Counted from the stretch's first letter, positions 8,453 to 17,754 are shown. The stretch is DNA of 64,000 nucleotides from Desulfotruncus alcoholivorax DSM 16058 (GCF_000430885.1 NZ_AUMW01000017.1:1-64000), one strand, 5' to 3'. The notes: generated by a model from the sequence alone, not told the origin. Numbers and translations: made by a program.

Positions 8453-10054
8453 TTAGTCCACTTCCTCTCCGATAATTTCCGGAAGCTCCAGTCCGTTGAT
8501 TAGGCGGAAGGCGATTTCAAGCTTGGATTTTACGATGATCTTTTCTACCATCAGCGAAAATATATTTTCATCAAAGCTCTCCATCAGGTCATCCTGCTTT
8601 TTAAGGAAAGCGATCAGTTCCTCCGTTCTGGCAGCCTCATCATTAAATCCGTTGTATTCAAACAGCTTGTTCCGCTGCTTTTTGGCTTCGTAGAGCTGCT
8701 TGGTGATCAGATTGCTTTGCTCTATAAAAAGAACAGAGTCAAGATATCCTTTCGACCTCAGTCTACTCAGTACATGACTCTGTTCGGTAAGTTCCGTTAT
8801 TTTTTTGTTGATTTCCCTGACCTGGGATTCGTACTCCCTGCCACAGTAAAGCTTTTTCAAATCCTCGGCCAGGGGGGTTAATATTTTGTCATAATTGCTT
8901 TTCAGCTTGTTATATAGATTGATGAATGCAGCTTTGATGTGATTGTCCTTGATGGCCGTCATGCCGCATTCAGTCCGGTTCCTGATATGTCTGGTGCAAC
9001 ACCACTGCTCTGTTTCATAAGGTTTACCCTTGAATATAATTTGCCTTTTGAAATTACTCCCGCATTCACCGCATTGGATTTTGCTGCTGAACGGGTATCG
9101 TTGGTTATATTTTCGCGTGTCGGTATCCATCATGGCTTTTTCAGTTTTTCGCTGCTCCATGATCTCCCTGACCCGTTCGGCCTGCTCTTTTGGAATAATG
9201 GGTTCATGGTCGTTGGCGATGTAGTAGCACTGTTTCTGTCCCCGGTTCCGCTTCCGCTGGAAGGGCAATGTGTCGGTGGTAAAGGTCTTCTGAAGGAGCA
9301 TGTCGCCATAGTATTTTTCATTGGTCAGGATTTCCTTCACCACATTTTCTCCCCAGGCTTCTGCCCCTTTTCTTGTTGGAACTCCTTCTTCCGTGAGCTC
9401 TTTTGCGATGACGTACGTTCCTTTCCCGTTCAGGTAGTCAGTATAAATCCTTTTTACAATAGCGGCTTCTTCTTCATTGATGATGATTCTTCCGTCCTTG
9501 TCTTTCTTATAGCCGTAGGGAAGGTAAGAAGGCTTCCATTCGCCTTTCATAAACCTTTTTTGTATCGCCCACCGGTTGTTCTTGGAGGTGGAAATGGATT
9601 CCTCCTGGGCAATGGAGCTTAAAACCGTCATCAGCAGCTCGCTTTCAGCGGACAGAGTGTTGATGTTCTCTTTTTCAAAATAAACGGCAATCCCGAGCGC
9701 TTTCAGCTTTCTCACCGTCTCAATGCAGTCTGCGGTGTTCCTCGCAAATCTGGATATGGACTTGGTAATGACCATGTCCACCTTTTGGGCTTCACAGTCG
9801 GCAATCAGCCTTAGAAACTCGTCCCGCTTGTCTTTGCCGGTGCCGCTGATGCCTTCGTCTGCATAAATTCCGGCAAAAGTCCAGGCATCGTTGCTTTCTA
9901 TCAGCCGGGTGTAGTACTCCACCTGTGCTGAAAAGGATTGCAGCTGCCCGGTGTGATCCGAGCTGACCCGGCAGTATGCGCACACCCGCAGTTTTGGAGC
10001 TTCAACTTCTGCTTCCATGCGATGGATGGGCTTGATGACTTTTACTTTTGGCAT
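8453..10054 (-). CDS. Large serine recombinase (site-specific integrase)
   Basis: A 533-residue complete large serine recombinase. The start at ATG 10054 is set by AGGAGG 6 nt upstream; the longer open frame to 10255 is non-coding leader. The N-terminal resolvase domain includes LRVCAYCRVSSDHTGQLQSF (catalytic serine in CRVS), [11 protein letters not shown] and [12 protein letters not shown]. The recombinase domain spans about 165-290, the zinc ribbon CGECGSNFKRQ with later Cys residues lies near 320-350, and a coiled coil near 390-470. It likely integrates and excises the element carrying the defence genes. It is translationally adjacent to the catalytically empty recombinase. Confidence 0.92.
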   Translation of the reverse strand: MPKVKVIKPIHRMEAEVEAPKLRVCAYCRVSSDHTGQLQSFSAQVEYYTRLIESNDAWTFAGIYADEGISGTGKDKRDEFLRLIADCEAQKVDMVITKSISRFARNTADCIETVRKLKALGIAVYFEKENINTLSAESELLMTVLSSIAQEESISTSKNNRWAIQKRFMKGEWKPSYLPYGYKKDKDGRIIINEEEAAIVKRIYTDYLNGKGTYVIAKELTEEGVPTRKGAEAWGENVVKEILTNEKYYGDMLLQKTFTTDTLPFQRKRNRGQKQCYYIANDHEPIIPKEQAERVREIMEQRKTEKAMMDTDTRKYNQRYPFSSKIQCGECGSNFKRQIIFKGKPYETEQWCCTRHIRNRTECGMTAIKDNHIKAAFINLYNKLKSNYDKILTPLAEDLKKLYCGREYESQVREINKKITELTEQSHVLSRLRSKGYLDSVLFIEQSNLITKQLYEAKKQRNKLFEYNGFNDEAARTEELIAFLKKQDDLMESFDENIFSLMVEKIIVKSKLEIAFRLINGLELPEIIGEEVD

Positions 10055-10206
10055 ACGCTTCCTCCTTTCACTTTTCAGTACATGATGCTTTATCAGCAAC
10101 ACACAGTACCACACAAATCCAGCGGTTTTTAACAACAAAAAACTACCGCAAAGAGCGGCAAATTTCTCACAAAGAATTGCCAGGAACATTTCCAGCGGAT
10201 AAAATA

Positions 10207-10259
10207 AAAAAGTGCTCCCCATGATTCCTGCCAGAATCAAATAACCGGGGAACACTTTT
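10207..10259 (-). terminator. Hairpin upstream of the recombinase gene
   Basis: Arms AAAAAGTGCTCCCC and GGGGAACACTTTT pair over 13 positions with a 26-nt loop. On the minus strand the stem is followed by ACTTTTTTATTTTA, so it would stop transcription coming from the right before the recombinase gene. It may also mark the edge of the integrated element. Confidence 0.6.
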
Positions 10260-10274
10260 CACAAAATAAGCAAT

Positions 10275-10578
10275 TTGAGAGTATACAATTTTGGTTGTGA
10301 TGTCAAGACCTACATAAAAATCATCTATACGGTGCAAATAGTAATCCACTGTAACACCTGTGGTTCACAGATGGTTTACCATGCCTGTTACACAGTTCAA
10401 TATAAATCCAACACCCTACAAACCGAAATCGTCATACTCCGCTCTATTGCAGTGGACAAACATTTATACCCATGCCCTCGGTGCCTGGGTAAGCTACCCG
10501 GCCTCCGATGTTGCCACCTGGCCTTACCGCTACCTCAATCGAATTTTAGATCTTCTTAAATCCCAAACCTTTTTATAA
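10275..10578 (+). other. Degraded ORF with zinc-ribbon-like CxxC pairs
   Basis: One frame (10275-10559) reads MRVYNFGCDVKTYIKIIY then IVIHCNTCGS and later CPRCLG, similar in outline to the small zinc-ribbon proteins sometimes carried by AAA-ATPase/DDE transposons; another frame (10360-10578) is open too. Neither is convincing as an intact gene. It may be the decayed first gene of the transposon. A short palindrome-rich stretch (TGTAACA...TGTTACA near 10345-10390) lies here, but I could not prove it is the transposon end. Confidence 0.3.
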
Positions 10579-10690
10579 ATTCTCATTACCAAAGCCGCCG
10601 ATATTTCCCATAGTTTTAAACCAAAGCCTCCTTATCACCGGAGTAGAATGTTTTTATTCCAAAACTAAAGGTGTCAAGGAGGAAAATAAC

Positions 10691-11984
10691 ATGAATGAAG
10701 ACCAAAACCTGGAACGTGCCTTTTTCCGCTATGGGTTGATCCACCCTTTACTGGATGACAGCCTATCTTCCGGGGAAAAATCTGCCCTAAGGAAACAAAT
10801 ACTTTCCAAAACATACAATATCCCCATAGCAGCCGAGCCACCATAAGTGAAAGAACCCTGCGACAATATCTCAAGTGGTACCGGGAAGGCGGCTTCTCCG
10901 CATTAATAACCTGCAAACGGAAAGACCGGGGAGAAGTTCGGTCAATTTCAGAGGAAGTATTAAAAAAAGCCTTTTCCCTAAAAGAAGAACTACCTACGCG
11001 CAGTATCCGTGAAATAATTGCAATGCTCGAACTGTCGGGAGACGCACCTCCCGGTAGCGTAAAACACTCCACCCTGTCCAGATTAGTGGCTCAGCACACC
11101 GGTCAGTTGCGAACACTATCTCCGGGTAAAACCTTTCGCCGGTATCAGAAGGAAAACGTTAATGATACTTGGCAATCCGACGTGAAACACTGTATTTATC
11201 TGCCAAATCCCCACAATTCTAAAGAATATATAAAGACCTATCTAATTGCCTTTTTAGACGATAAAAGCAGAAAAGTTTGCGGCAAAATCTATTGGGCTGA
11301 AAACGGTGCCAATGTAGAGGATTGCTTCCGCAAAGCCCTGATCCAGATGGGTGTGCCCCGTACTCTCCCCAGAGCAAGGGCAAATTGGAAAAATTTAACG
11401 CTTATGTCGACCGGTCCTTTGAACCAGAAGCCCGGCGACTTGGGATTAAGACTTTAGAAGAATTAAATCAGTACTTTGAAGTTTGGCTTGCGGAAAATTA
11501 TAACGATAAGGTACATGCCGAAATCAGGCGCACGCCACAAGAAGCACACCAAAGTGAACAAGCTCAACTGAGATATATAACCCCGGAAGAATTACGGAAA
11601 ATCTTTATCCAGCGGCAGATCCGCAAAGCCGACAATGCAGCCACGGTATCCTTAGGCGGCAATCTTTACAAGGTTGAAGGTTTTCTAGCTCGTAAAAAAG
11701 TGGAATTGCGCTATGACGCCAAGGATCTATCCTGCGTTGAAGTCTACTACAACGGACAGCAATACAGCAATGCCGAACCCCTGATTATTCGGGCTAATGT
11801 ATGGGACGGGGCAACAGAATCGGCCACAATGGTGCCTAAACAAGATGAAGTCACAGGTGAAAAGACAGTGCAGACCAGCTTTCTAAAACTATTACAGGAG
11901 AAACACGAGCAAAAACTTAAAGACAAAGCTCACCGTATCCACTATGCCAAACTCTACCAAAAGGAGGATGAACCCCATGTATGA
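10691..11984 (+). pseudogene. DDE transposase, frameshifted and internally deleted
   Basis: Fragments in three frames. The N-terminal part (10691 to about 10830) ends prematurely because a C appears lost in a C run near 10830; the frame then resumes with SERTLRQYLKWYREGGFSAL. The catalytic core starts with NDTWQSDVKH (first Asp) and runs to KALIQMGVP at about 11350. There the sequence jumps straight to PYSPQSKGKLEKFN (the conserved Glu region) in another frame, so the segment with the second Asp is missing. The C-terminal Mu-type region ends at 11984, overlapping the ATPase start. The transposase cannot be active. Confidence 0.85.
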
Positions 11985-12777
11985 AAATTACTTTGGATTT
12001 TCTAAAACTCCTTTCATTCGGGACATCGATGTAAAACAATTGTTTTTGCATGCAGATTTTCAGGAGCTAAAAGGACGTCTGCAGTATGCTATCGAAAACA
12101 GGCTCTTTGCAGCCGTAACCGGGGAGGTGGGCAGTGGCAAAACCACTGCTATTAGGGCTGTGGTAGAAGAAATTAACCCTGTCTCCCATAAAATTATTTA
12201 TATTTCCCAGTCGGATATGTCACCTAAAGCTTTTTACAATGAAATTCTGGAGCAGATCGATATGACTCCCTCATATTTTAAACCTGACTCAAAGCGTAAG
12301 GTGAATAAGGCTATGTTGGAGTTGTACCAACATGGGAAAACCCCAATTGTTATCATCGATGAAGCTCACCTGCTTTCTGAAAAGATGCTGGAGGAAGTGA
12401 GATTTTTAGTCAACTTTAATATGGATTCGCTGTCGCCTTTAAGTCTTATCCTGGTAGGCCAGCCGGAACTTTCGGAAATGTTGACCAACCATAGTATGCG
12501 AGCAATCTCTCAGCGTATTACTATCCGGTATATGCTAAAGGAACTGGATTTACAGGGAGTGGAGGATTACATTAGAACTCACATTAAGGCAGCAGGAGGA
12601 AGTAGTGAACTTTTTACCGGTGAGGCTGTGCGTGAAATCCATACTTACAGCACCGGAATCCCCCGGAAGATTAACCTGCTCTGCGATAAATGCCTGCTGA
12701 ATTGTTATTTGAATAAAACACGTATTGTGGACGATATTGTGGTAAAAAGGGTTATTAAAAATGAATTGGAACACTAA
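11977..12777 (+). CDS. ExeA-like AAA ATPase of the transposon
   Basis: A 266-residue protein starting MYENYFGFSKTPF. ATG 11977 is chosen because AGGAGG ends 9 nt upstream; the frame is open to 11944. Walker A GEVGSGKTT is near residues 46-54, Walker B PIVIIDEAHLL near 120-130, followed by sensor-like LILVGQPEL and the arginine-rich RAISQRITIRY. This is the ExeA/TniB-like ATPase family used as target-selection or regulator subunit with DDE transposases. The gene is complete although its transposase is broken, so it could still act in trans with a relative elsewhere. Confidence 0.88.
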   Translation: MYENYFGFSKTPFIRDIDVKQLFLHADFQELKGRLQYAIENRLFAAVTGEVGSGKTTAIRAVVEEINPVSHKIIYISQSDMSPKAFYNEILEQIDMTPSYFKPDSKRKVNKAMLELYQHGKTPIVIIDEAHLLSEKMLEEVRFLVNFNMDSLSPLSLILVGQPELSEMLTNHSMRAISQRITIRYMLKELDLQGVEDYIRTHIKAAGGSSELFTGEAVREIHTYSTGIPRKINLLCDKCLLNCYLNKTRIVDDIVVKRVIKNELEH

Positions 12778-12791
12778 AAGGGGATTTAAAT

Positions 12792-13100
12792 ATGATGTTT
12801 TCCTGCGAGGCCAAGTTCGGCCGAAGAACAGAACGATGGCTTGGAACCATTGTAGGCTTTAATAAATATGGAAGTCATTACGAAATTAGAATTGATAGCC
12901 GTTCCAGTATTACTGTAGTCTTTGGCAAGACTGCCCTGGGCGGGTTTGCTTGTATGCCGGATTTTGGCGCAGGTTGCCATTTGGCAGATTTAAAAGATCA
13001 CTTCTGGAATACTGAACAATTGACTAGAGTATTAGGCAAAGTGGATGGTATTACTGTAAGTTCTGCATTATGTGCTCTGGCTGATGAAATTAAATTTTAG
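12792..13100 (+). CDS. Small transposon-associated protein of unknown function
   Basis: A 102-residue protein starting MMFSCEAKFGRRTERWLG, 14 nt after the ATPase stop and preceded by AAAAGGGG. The N-terminal half looks like a small beta-rich fold (GTIVGFNKYGSHYEIRIDS); no catalytic motif is visible. I do not recognise a named family. Position implies it is the third gene of the transposase/ATPase cassette. Confidence 0.65.
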   Translation: MMFSCEAKFGRRTERWLGTIVGFNKYGSHYEIRIDSRSSITVVFGKTALGGFACMPDFGAGCHLADLKDHFWNTEQLTRVLGKVDGITVSSALCALADEIKF

Positions 13101-13151
13101 TTTATTCTACGTTGGATTATTATTATGAAATTTTTATCTGTAGCCGTGGAT

Positions 13152-13231
13152 GTGGGCAGTGTGGGCAACGCTTAGCGTTGTCCAAGCCCTGTGGTCAACC
13201 GTAAGGTTGTCCATAGGGCGGCACTGTCCAC
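13152..13231. repeat. Three-way-junction palindrome (cloverleaf-like)
   Basis: An outer stem GTGGGCAGTG (13152-13161) with CACTGTCCAC (13222-13231) encloses two hairpins. One is TGGGCAACGC-TTA-GCGTTGTCCA (13162-13184). The other is GCCCTGTGGTCAACC-GTAA-GGTTGTCCATAGGGC (13186-13219). All three stems are complete apart from G-T pairs and one T-T mismatch. It lies between the transposon's last gene and its right end. It could be a REP-like element, a structured RNA or part of the transposon end. Confidence 0.75.
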
Positions 13232-13401
13232 AGCCTGCTTTTTGTTTATCTTTATTGGATACGTGTAAAGGAGGTTTTATTTACCTTTCTGCTGCCATGA
13301 GTCTAGTTTGTACTGATCCATTAAAAGGTACATATGTAATTGGAAATTAGTCCGGCTGTTTATTTTGAGAAATTACCAGCAGTTTATCGTGAGAAACAAC
13401 A

Positions 13402-13586
13402 AATGCCTGCCTGATTGCATCTTCACTGCCAGGATAAGCCCATGCAGTATCAAAATAAGTAAATCCCGCCTCAAGGAAACAATCTACCATATCTTTTACC
13501 TGTGTGATATCTATCTTGTCGCCATCCTTTGGCAAACGCATGAGCCCAAAGCCTAATTTTTTTATTTTATCTCCTAAATAAGCCAT
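13402..13586 (-). pseudogene. Aldo/keto reductase, cut by transposon
   Basis: From ATG 13586 the frame encodes a typical aldo/keto reductase N-terminus (MAYLGDKIKKLGFGLMRLP, then AGFTYFDTAWAYPGSEDAIR with the catalytic-site Asp and Tyr). Similarity stops after SEDAIRQA, exactly at the transposon right end at 13401, and the frame runs about 18 codons into transposon DNA. Around 60 residues remain of a protein normally 300 or more; the rest is not found left of the transposon. It was probably the last gene of the redox operon to its right. Confidence 0.85.
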
Positions 13587-13665
13587 AAATAACCACCTAT
13601 TACGTATTTGCTTTAGACATTTTTCTTTTCACATCTTGTAATCCAGTTCGGGGAATTTATAATGT

Positions 13666-13707
13666 GCCATTTGGTGGAGTAGTGATTTTTCCGCTCCACC
13701 AAATGGC
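13666..13707. terminator. Perfect 14-bp hairpin
   Basis: Arms GCCATTTGGTGGAG and CTCCACCAAATGGC pair fully around a 14-nt loop. The plus strand continues TGTTTATTTTATAA. It lies between the flavodoxin stop and the truncated reductase, so it could end or attenuate the minus-strand operon, although the T-rich side faces plus. Confidence 0.6.
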
Positions 13708-13737
13708 TGTTTATTTTATAAATTCAATTTTGATAGT

Positions 13738-14216
13738 TTATTTATAAAGCCCATTTTTCTTAATCCACGCGGCAATTTCCTTTTCCGCGGAGCGTCTTCC
13801 GCCTTCGTAGGCGGTATACATATCCAGCACTTTTGCATTGGGACACATCTTCGCAATATCCCTGTCCGAGTGTCCTTTGCCACCACCATGAGTTGAAAAT
13901 GGCATTACGGTCTTACCGCTGAGATCATTTTCGCTCAAAACGTGGCGATGGGAGGTGCCATGGTACCCCACCAGATGGGTGTACCGATGTACACCACATC
14001 GTACTTGCTTAGGTCTAAGTCCAGCTTTTTGATTGGCGGGCGGAACCCTGCGTTAATTTCTTTCTTGGCTTGTTCCACCACTGCGCTGTAATTCGTAGTA
14101 TACGGCGTTTCCGGCAGGACCTCTCGAACATCCGCACCTATCTGCGCCGCAATAATTTTGGCCATCTCTCTTGTGTGGCCTGCCCAGGTGTAATATACAA
14201 CTATACTATTGCTCAT
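13738..14216 (-). pseudogene. Flavodoxin, single frameshift
   Basis: The reading frame starts at ATG 14216 (MSNSIVVYYTWAGHTREMAK, with the FMN phosphate-binding loop region) and runs to GTMAPPIATF. The rest (LSENDLSGKTVMPFSTHGGG to the end at 13738) is in the next frame. Restoring one T in the TTTT run near 13938 would join them into about 159 residues of normal flavodoxin length. GAGG lies 8 nt upstream of the start. Either the gene is newly broken or this is a sequence error. It would be a short-chain FMN electron carrier of the redox operon. Confidence 0.85.
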
Positions 14217-14226
14217 TTTTTTCTCC

Positions 14227-14772
14227 TCATTCGTTGCCCAGCGTCCTGCACCTTGCGATGGTTTCACCGGTTTTCAAATAGGTGTAGCCCGGCATTTCAA
14301 ACAAAACGGGCTTAAATTTGCTGTAATCTATCTTGCCGGCATCATTCAGAATTTCTTCCTCCGCATAGGTATGCTTGATCTCCAGAATAAAGTTCTCGAA
14401 TGTTTTGGTCTCATAAACATCCTCTACGACGCATTCCATGGTGAGCTTCGACTCGTTGATCATCGGCGCGCCGGTTTCACCGATGCTAAAATCAAACACT
14501 TTGGATTTATCCGTATTTGCACCGCTGACGCAGCCTACATAGTCCGCCTTTTTCAGCAATGCCTCGTCTATAATATTGACAGAAAGCACTTTTGTTTCTT
14601 TGACACCCTGATTGGTATAATGGGGCTTGGCCAGGCTTACCATGATGCGGTCATGTGCAGGAATGCCAATATGAGCAACCAGCACCCAGTTGGGCTTTCC
14701 ATTTATCATCGTACCAACGACAGCCACTGGCGTAGGATATAACGCTGTTACAGAACCAATATTTTTTTTCAT
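14227..14772 (-). CDS. Flavin reductase-like FMN-binding protein
   Basis: A 181-residue protein starting MKKNIGSVTALYPTPVAVVG, a typical flavin reductase-like (split-barrel) fold. The stretch PTPVAVVGTMINGKPNWVLV and the later CVSGANTDKSKVFDF are family-like. It probably binds FMN and reduces a flavin or a small substrate with an electron donor. It lies 10 nt upstream of the flavodoxin gene on the same strand, which suggests that the two work together in electron transfer. Confidence 0.85.
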   Translation of the reverse strand: MKKNIGSVTALYPTPVAVVGTMINGKPNWVLVAHIGIPAHDRIMVSLAKPHYTNQGVKETKVLSVNIIDEALLKKADYVGCVSGANTDKSKVFDFSIGETGAPMINESKLTMECVVEDVYETKTFENFILEIKHTYAEEEILNDAGKIDYSKFKPVLFEMPGYTYLKTGETIARCRTLGNE

Positions 14773-14875
14773 TAGAATTACCTCCCAAAAATCTGATTTT
14801 TCATAAGTTAGTTAACACTACCAAGGTTCACAAAACCATTTTTTAATCCCAAGTTTTCTATCCCTATCAATTTCT

Positions 14876-15289
14876 CTACCGTTTTAACTTGTTATATTCT
14901 TCATCTGTTACGGGTTCGCACCATTCAGTGTTTGAGCCTTCAGTTGAAACAGACAAAGATAGATGTGCAAATGCTTCATCCTGCACGGCTCCATGCCAAT
15001 GTTTAATTTCCGGCGCTATATACACTACATCACCGCTTTTCAAAGACTGGGCTTCTTTCCCGGACTCTTGATACCAGCCGTGTCCTCCAACACAGATCAA
15101 TATCTGCCCGCAGCCATGATGAATATGCCAATTGTTACGGCATCCCGGCTCAAATGTGATATTATAGATGGCCACTTCTTTATCATTCAAAAAACTTAAG
15201 TAGCTCTTCCCGATAAAATATGGAGCAAAGGCTATATTTTCTTCCCCCAACGGAAAATCAGATACATTTTCTAATTCCTTTCTTTCCAT
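14876..15289 (-). CDS. Cupin-domain protein
   Basis: A 137-residue single-domain cupin. Motif 1 NNWHIHHGCGQILICVGGHG supplies the metal-binding His residues near 52-55, and motif 2 SGDVVYIAPEIKHWHGAV gives the second His set near 88-102. Likely a small metal-dependent enzyme or sensor; the substrate cannot be told. Cupins of this type often neighbour carboxymuconolactone decarboxylase-like genes, as here (next gene upstream, 39 nt away). Confidence 0.88.
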   Translation of the reverse strand: MERKELENVSDFPLGEENIAFAPYFIGKSYLSFLNDKEVAIYNITFEPGCRNNWHIHHGCGQILICVGGHGWYQESGKEAQSLKSGDVVYIAPEIKHWHGAVQDEAFAHLSLSVSTEGSNTEWCEPVTDEEYNKLKR

Positions 15290-15328
15290 GATAATAACTA
15301 CTCCTTCCGTTTTTCATCCCTTCGATTA

Positions 15329-15649
15329 TTAAGCATATACTTCTTTGGCCAATGCAAATGCTGCCCACGCATTAGGCCACCCTACATAGAAGGCAAGATG
15401 AGTAATAATTTCTGCCATTTCCTCAGCGCTAACACCATTATTTTTTGCATTGGCGATATGATATTTCAGAGAATTATCAAAAATACCTTTTGCTATAAGA
15501 GCAGTTACCGTAATAATACTACGGTCCCTTAATGATAATTTATCTTCTCTTGACCACACCTCTCCAAAAAGAACATCATCATTTAATTCGGCAAATTTCG
15601 GTGCAAATGATCCAAGGGCATCTCTGCCCGCTGTCTGTTTTTTCATCAT
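15329..15649 (-). CDS. Carboxymuconolactone decarboxylase family protein
   Basis: A 106-residue alpha-helical CMD-fold protein (AELNDDVLFGEVWSREDKLS, then YHIANAKNNGVSAEEMAEII, LAFYVGWPNAWAAFALA). The cysteine pair of AhpD-type peroxidase partners is absent: the position before HIANAKNNG carries no CxxC. So it is a CMD-like rather than an AhpD-like protein. Its role in the redox operon is unknown. Confidence 0.87.
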   Translation of the reverse strand: MMKKQTAGRDALGSFAPKFAELNDDVLFGEVWSREDKLSLRDRSIITVTALIAKGIFDNSLKYHIANAKNNGVSAEEMAEIITHLAFYVGWPNAWAAFALAKEVYA

Positions 15650-15716
15650 CTTACTATCTTACTCCTTTCATGGTGACATCCTCAAATCTCGGATATATTA
15701 AGGATGCTACCGAGCA

Positions 15717-16568
15717 TTATTCGTGAATTTTCCATCCATTCAGCCACTTTGCCGTTTCAGGTGAAAAATGATCGATAATTTCGCTGTGACCAAGATCCAG
15801 CTTTGCAATATTAGTCATATCTTCATCACTGAGTGCAAAATCCCAGATGTTAAGATTTTCTTCAATACGTTCCTTCCGTTTTGACTTAGGAATAATAACT
15901 ACTCCGCGCTGAACATTCCAACGAAGAACAACCTGGGCAACAGTTTTATCATATTTGCTTGCGATGCTGGTCAGTATTTCGTTTGTAAAAATACCATGCT
16001 TACCCTCAGCCAAAGGACCCCATGCCTGCGGCTGCACGCCAAATTCTTTCATGATTTTAAGCGCCTCATCCTGCTGGAAAAATGGGTGGATTTCCACTTG
16101 ATTGACTGCAGGGATAATCCTTGCATTAACGCATAAATCAGCCAGACGATCAGGATAAAAGTTGCTCACACCAATCGCCCGAATTTTCCCCTCTTCATAA
16201 AGTTCTTCCATCGCTCTCCAAGAACCATAATAATCATTAAATGGCTGATGAATCAGATATAAATCCAGATATTCAAGCCCCAGCTTATCCAAAGAAGTCT
16301 GGAATGCTTTTTTTGCTTTTTCATAACCGGCGTCCTGAATCCACAATTTGGTAGTAATAAACAATTCTTCTCGTGGAATACCACTCTTTCTGATTGCTGC
16401 TCCAACGGCCTCCTCATTAAAGTAAGCAGATGCAGTATCAATCAAACGATAGCCCGCGTCCAATGCATCTGAAACAGCCTGTTCACAGACCTTGGCGTCT
16501 TCTATCTGAAACACGCCGAAACCTTCCATTGGTATTCTTATTCCATTATTTAAAGTCACATAATCCAT
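15717..16568 (-). CDS. Aldo/keto reductase
   Basis: A 283-residue NADPH-dependent aldo/keto reductase. The start at ATG 16568 has TAGGAGG 10 nt upstream; the longer frame to 16622 overlaps the alcohol dehydrogenase. The catalytic tetrad is visible: Asp in [13 protein letters not shown], Tyr in the same motif, Lys in FITTKLWI and His in YLIHQPF. The C-terminal NADPH-binding [20 protein letters not shown] is intact. Probably reduces aldehydes or ketones, alongside the alcohol dehydrogenase 13 nt upstream. Confidence 0.93.
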   Translation of the reverse strand: MDYVTLNNGIRIPMEGFGVFQIEDAKVCEQAVSDALDAGYRLIDTASAYFNEEAVGAAIRKSGIPREELFITTKLWIQDAGYEKAKKAFQTSLDKLGLEYLDLYLIHQPFNDYYGSWRAMEELYEEGKIRAIGVSNFYPDRLADLCVNARIIPAVNQVEIHPFFQQDEALKIMKEFGVQPQAWGPLAEGKHGIFTNEILTSIASKYDKTVAQVVLRWNVQRGVVIIPKSKRKERIEENLNIWDFALSDEDMTNIAKLDLGHSEIIDHFSPETAKWLNGWKIHE

Positions 16569-16581
16569 GATAAAAATCCTC

Positions 16582-17754
16582 CTATCTATATGATCTCTTA
16601 AGCACCTCAACAACATCTTCATGCGTCATTTCACATGGATTGGCTGCGAACAATCCGCCCATGGTTTCACGGGCATTGGTCGCAATTTTATCAAATTCAT
16701 CCGGTGTGATGCCATAGTCGCTCATTTTGAGATCCGCCACTCCGCACGCCTTTTGCAAATCCACCAGTGCGGTAATGAAATCTTCAGGCTTATCGGCATC
16801 TTTGATTCCCATTGCCTTTGCCATAGTAATAAATCTCTCATCGCATACGTGCTTTTCAATAAAGAATTCATAGAACGCCTTTGAAATCATGATAAGCCCT
16901 GCACCGTGAGGCAACTCCTGATGATATGCGCTCATAGCATGCTCAATTGAATGCTCTGCCGTAGTTACGCTTATGGTCATAACTATACCGGAAAGGGTAT
17001 TGGCAAAAGCCATGCGCTCTCTTGCTTCCATGTCGCTGCCGTCTTTTACCGCACATGGGAGATATTTAGCTGTATTTTCAATTGCGGTTAAGGCATACAT
17101 ATCGCTCATCAGGCTTGCAAATTTTGAAATATAGCTTTCTGTAGCATGAAAAAGCGTGTCAAAACCCTGATAAGCGGTAAATTTAGGCGGAACAGTTTTC
17201 ATCAGTTCAGGATCAATTATAGAAAGAACCGGGAACAAACGGTCATCACCGCCGAAACCGATTTTTTCATTGGTTTCGTCATTTGTGATAACACCCCATT
17301 GGTCCGCTTCCGAACCGGTTCCAGCGGTTGTAGTAATGCAAACTACCGGAAGCGGATCATTTACAATTGCTTTGCCTTTGCCGGTGCCGCCATTGATATA
17401 ATCCCAAATGTCGCCGTCGTTTGTTGCCATTGCCGCCATTGCTTTGGAAGCGTCCATGACACTGCCGCCGCCGAGGGCAACTATAAAGTCACAGCCGTTA
17501 TCCTTTGCTGTTTTTGCCCCTGCCATAACCGTAGACTTAATAGGATTTGCCTGCACTTTATCAAATACAACACTCTCTGCACCCGCTTTGGTAAGTTCCT
17601 TTAATGTGCGGTCAAGCGAACCGTTCTCTTTAACAGATTTTCCGTTTGAAATTACTACCATTGCCTTTTTGCCGGGAAGTTTCTGCTTATGAAGTTCGTT
17701 AAGTCTTCCGCAGCCGAAAATAAATCTTGTCGGTACATACATATTAAAGCTCAT
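16582..17754 (-). CDS. Iron-containing alcohol dehydrogenase
   Basis: A 390-residue group III alcohol dehydrogenase. The nucleotide-binding glycine motif [13 protein letters not shown] is near residues 95-107. Metal ligands appear as D...H in [11 protein letters not shown] (near 205-215), H in [12 protein letters not shown] and H in LPHGAGL (near 263-285). It is first gene of the minus-strand redox operon, reading away from the MerR-type regulator, behind a promoter with a 19-bp spacer. Probably detoxifies aldehydes using NAD(P)H. Confidence 0.94.
   Translation of the reverse strand: MSFNMYVPTRFIFGCGRLNELHKQKLPGKKAMVVISNGKSVKENGSLDRTLKELTKAGAESVVFDKVQANPIKSTVMAGAKTAKDNGCDFIVALGGGSVMDASKAMAAMATNDGDIWDYINGGTGKGKAIVNDPLPVVCITTTAGTGSEADQWGVITNDETNEKIGFGGDDRLFPVLSIIDPELMKTVPPKFTAYQGFDTLFHATESYISKFASLMSDMYALTAIENTAKYLPCAVKDGSDMEARERMAFANTLSGIVMTISVTTAEHSIEHAMSAYHQELPHGAGLIMISKAFYEFFIEKHVCDERFITMAKAMGIKDADKPEDFITALVDLQKACGVADLKMSDYGITPDEFDKIATNARETMGGLFAANPCEMTHEDVVEVLKRSYR

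Larger units (their letters stand above)
10275..13401 (+). mobile_element. Decayed DDE transposase / AAA-ATPase transposon
   Basis: A three-gene cassette (DDE transposase, ExeA-like AAA ATPase, about 100-residue partner) on the plus strand. The right end is well defined: two 17-bp repeats, CTGTTTATTTTGAGAAA (13356-13372) and CAGTTTATCGTGAGAAA (13380-13396), 24 bp apart, then CAACA ending at 13401, where an aldo/keto reductase frame begins abruptly. This resembles the multiple transposase-binding sites and TG...CA termini of Mu/Tn7-type elements. No matching left end was found, so the left boundary is approximate. Confidence 0.55.

Noticed and set aside
8939-9622. Long plus-strand ORF of 227 codons
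   Set aside because: It lies antisense to the intact recombinase gene and has no protein-like motifs; a shadow frame.
10140-10700. Left end of the DDE transposon
   Set aside because: I looked for TTTCTCA-N2-ATAAAC repeats matching the right end; only weak partial matches (near 10157 and 10256) were found, so no boundary is claimed.
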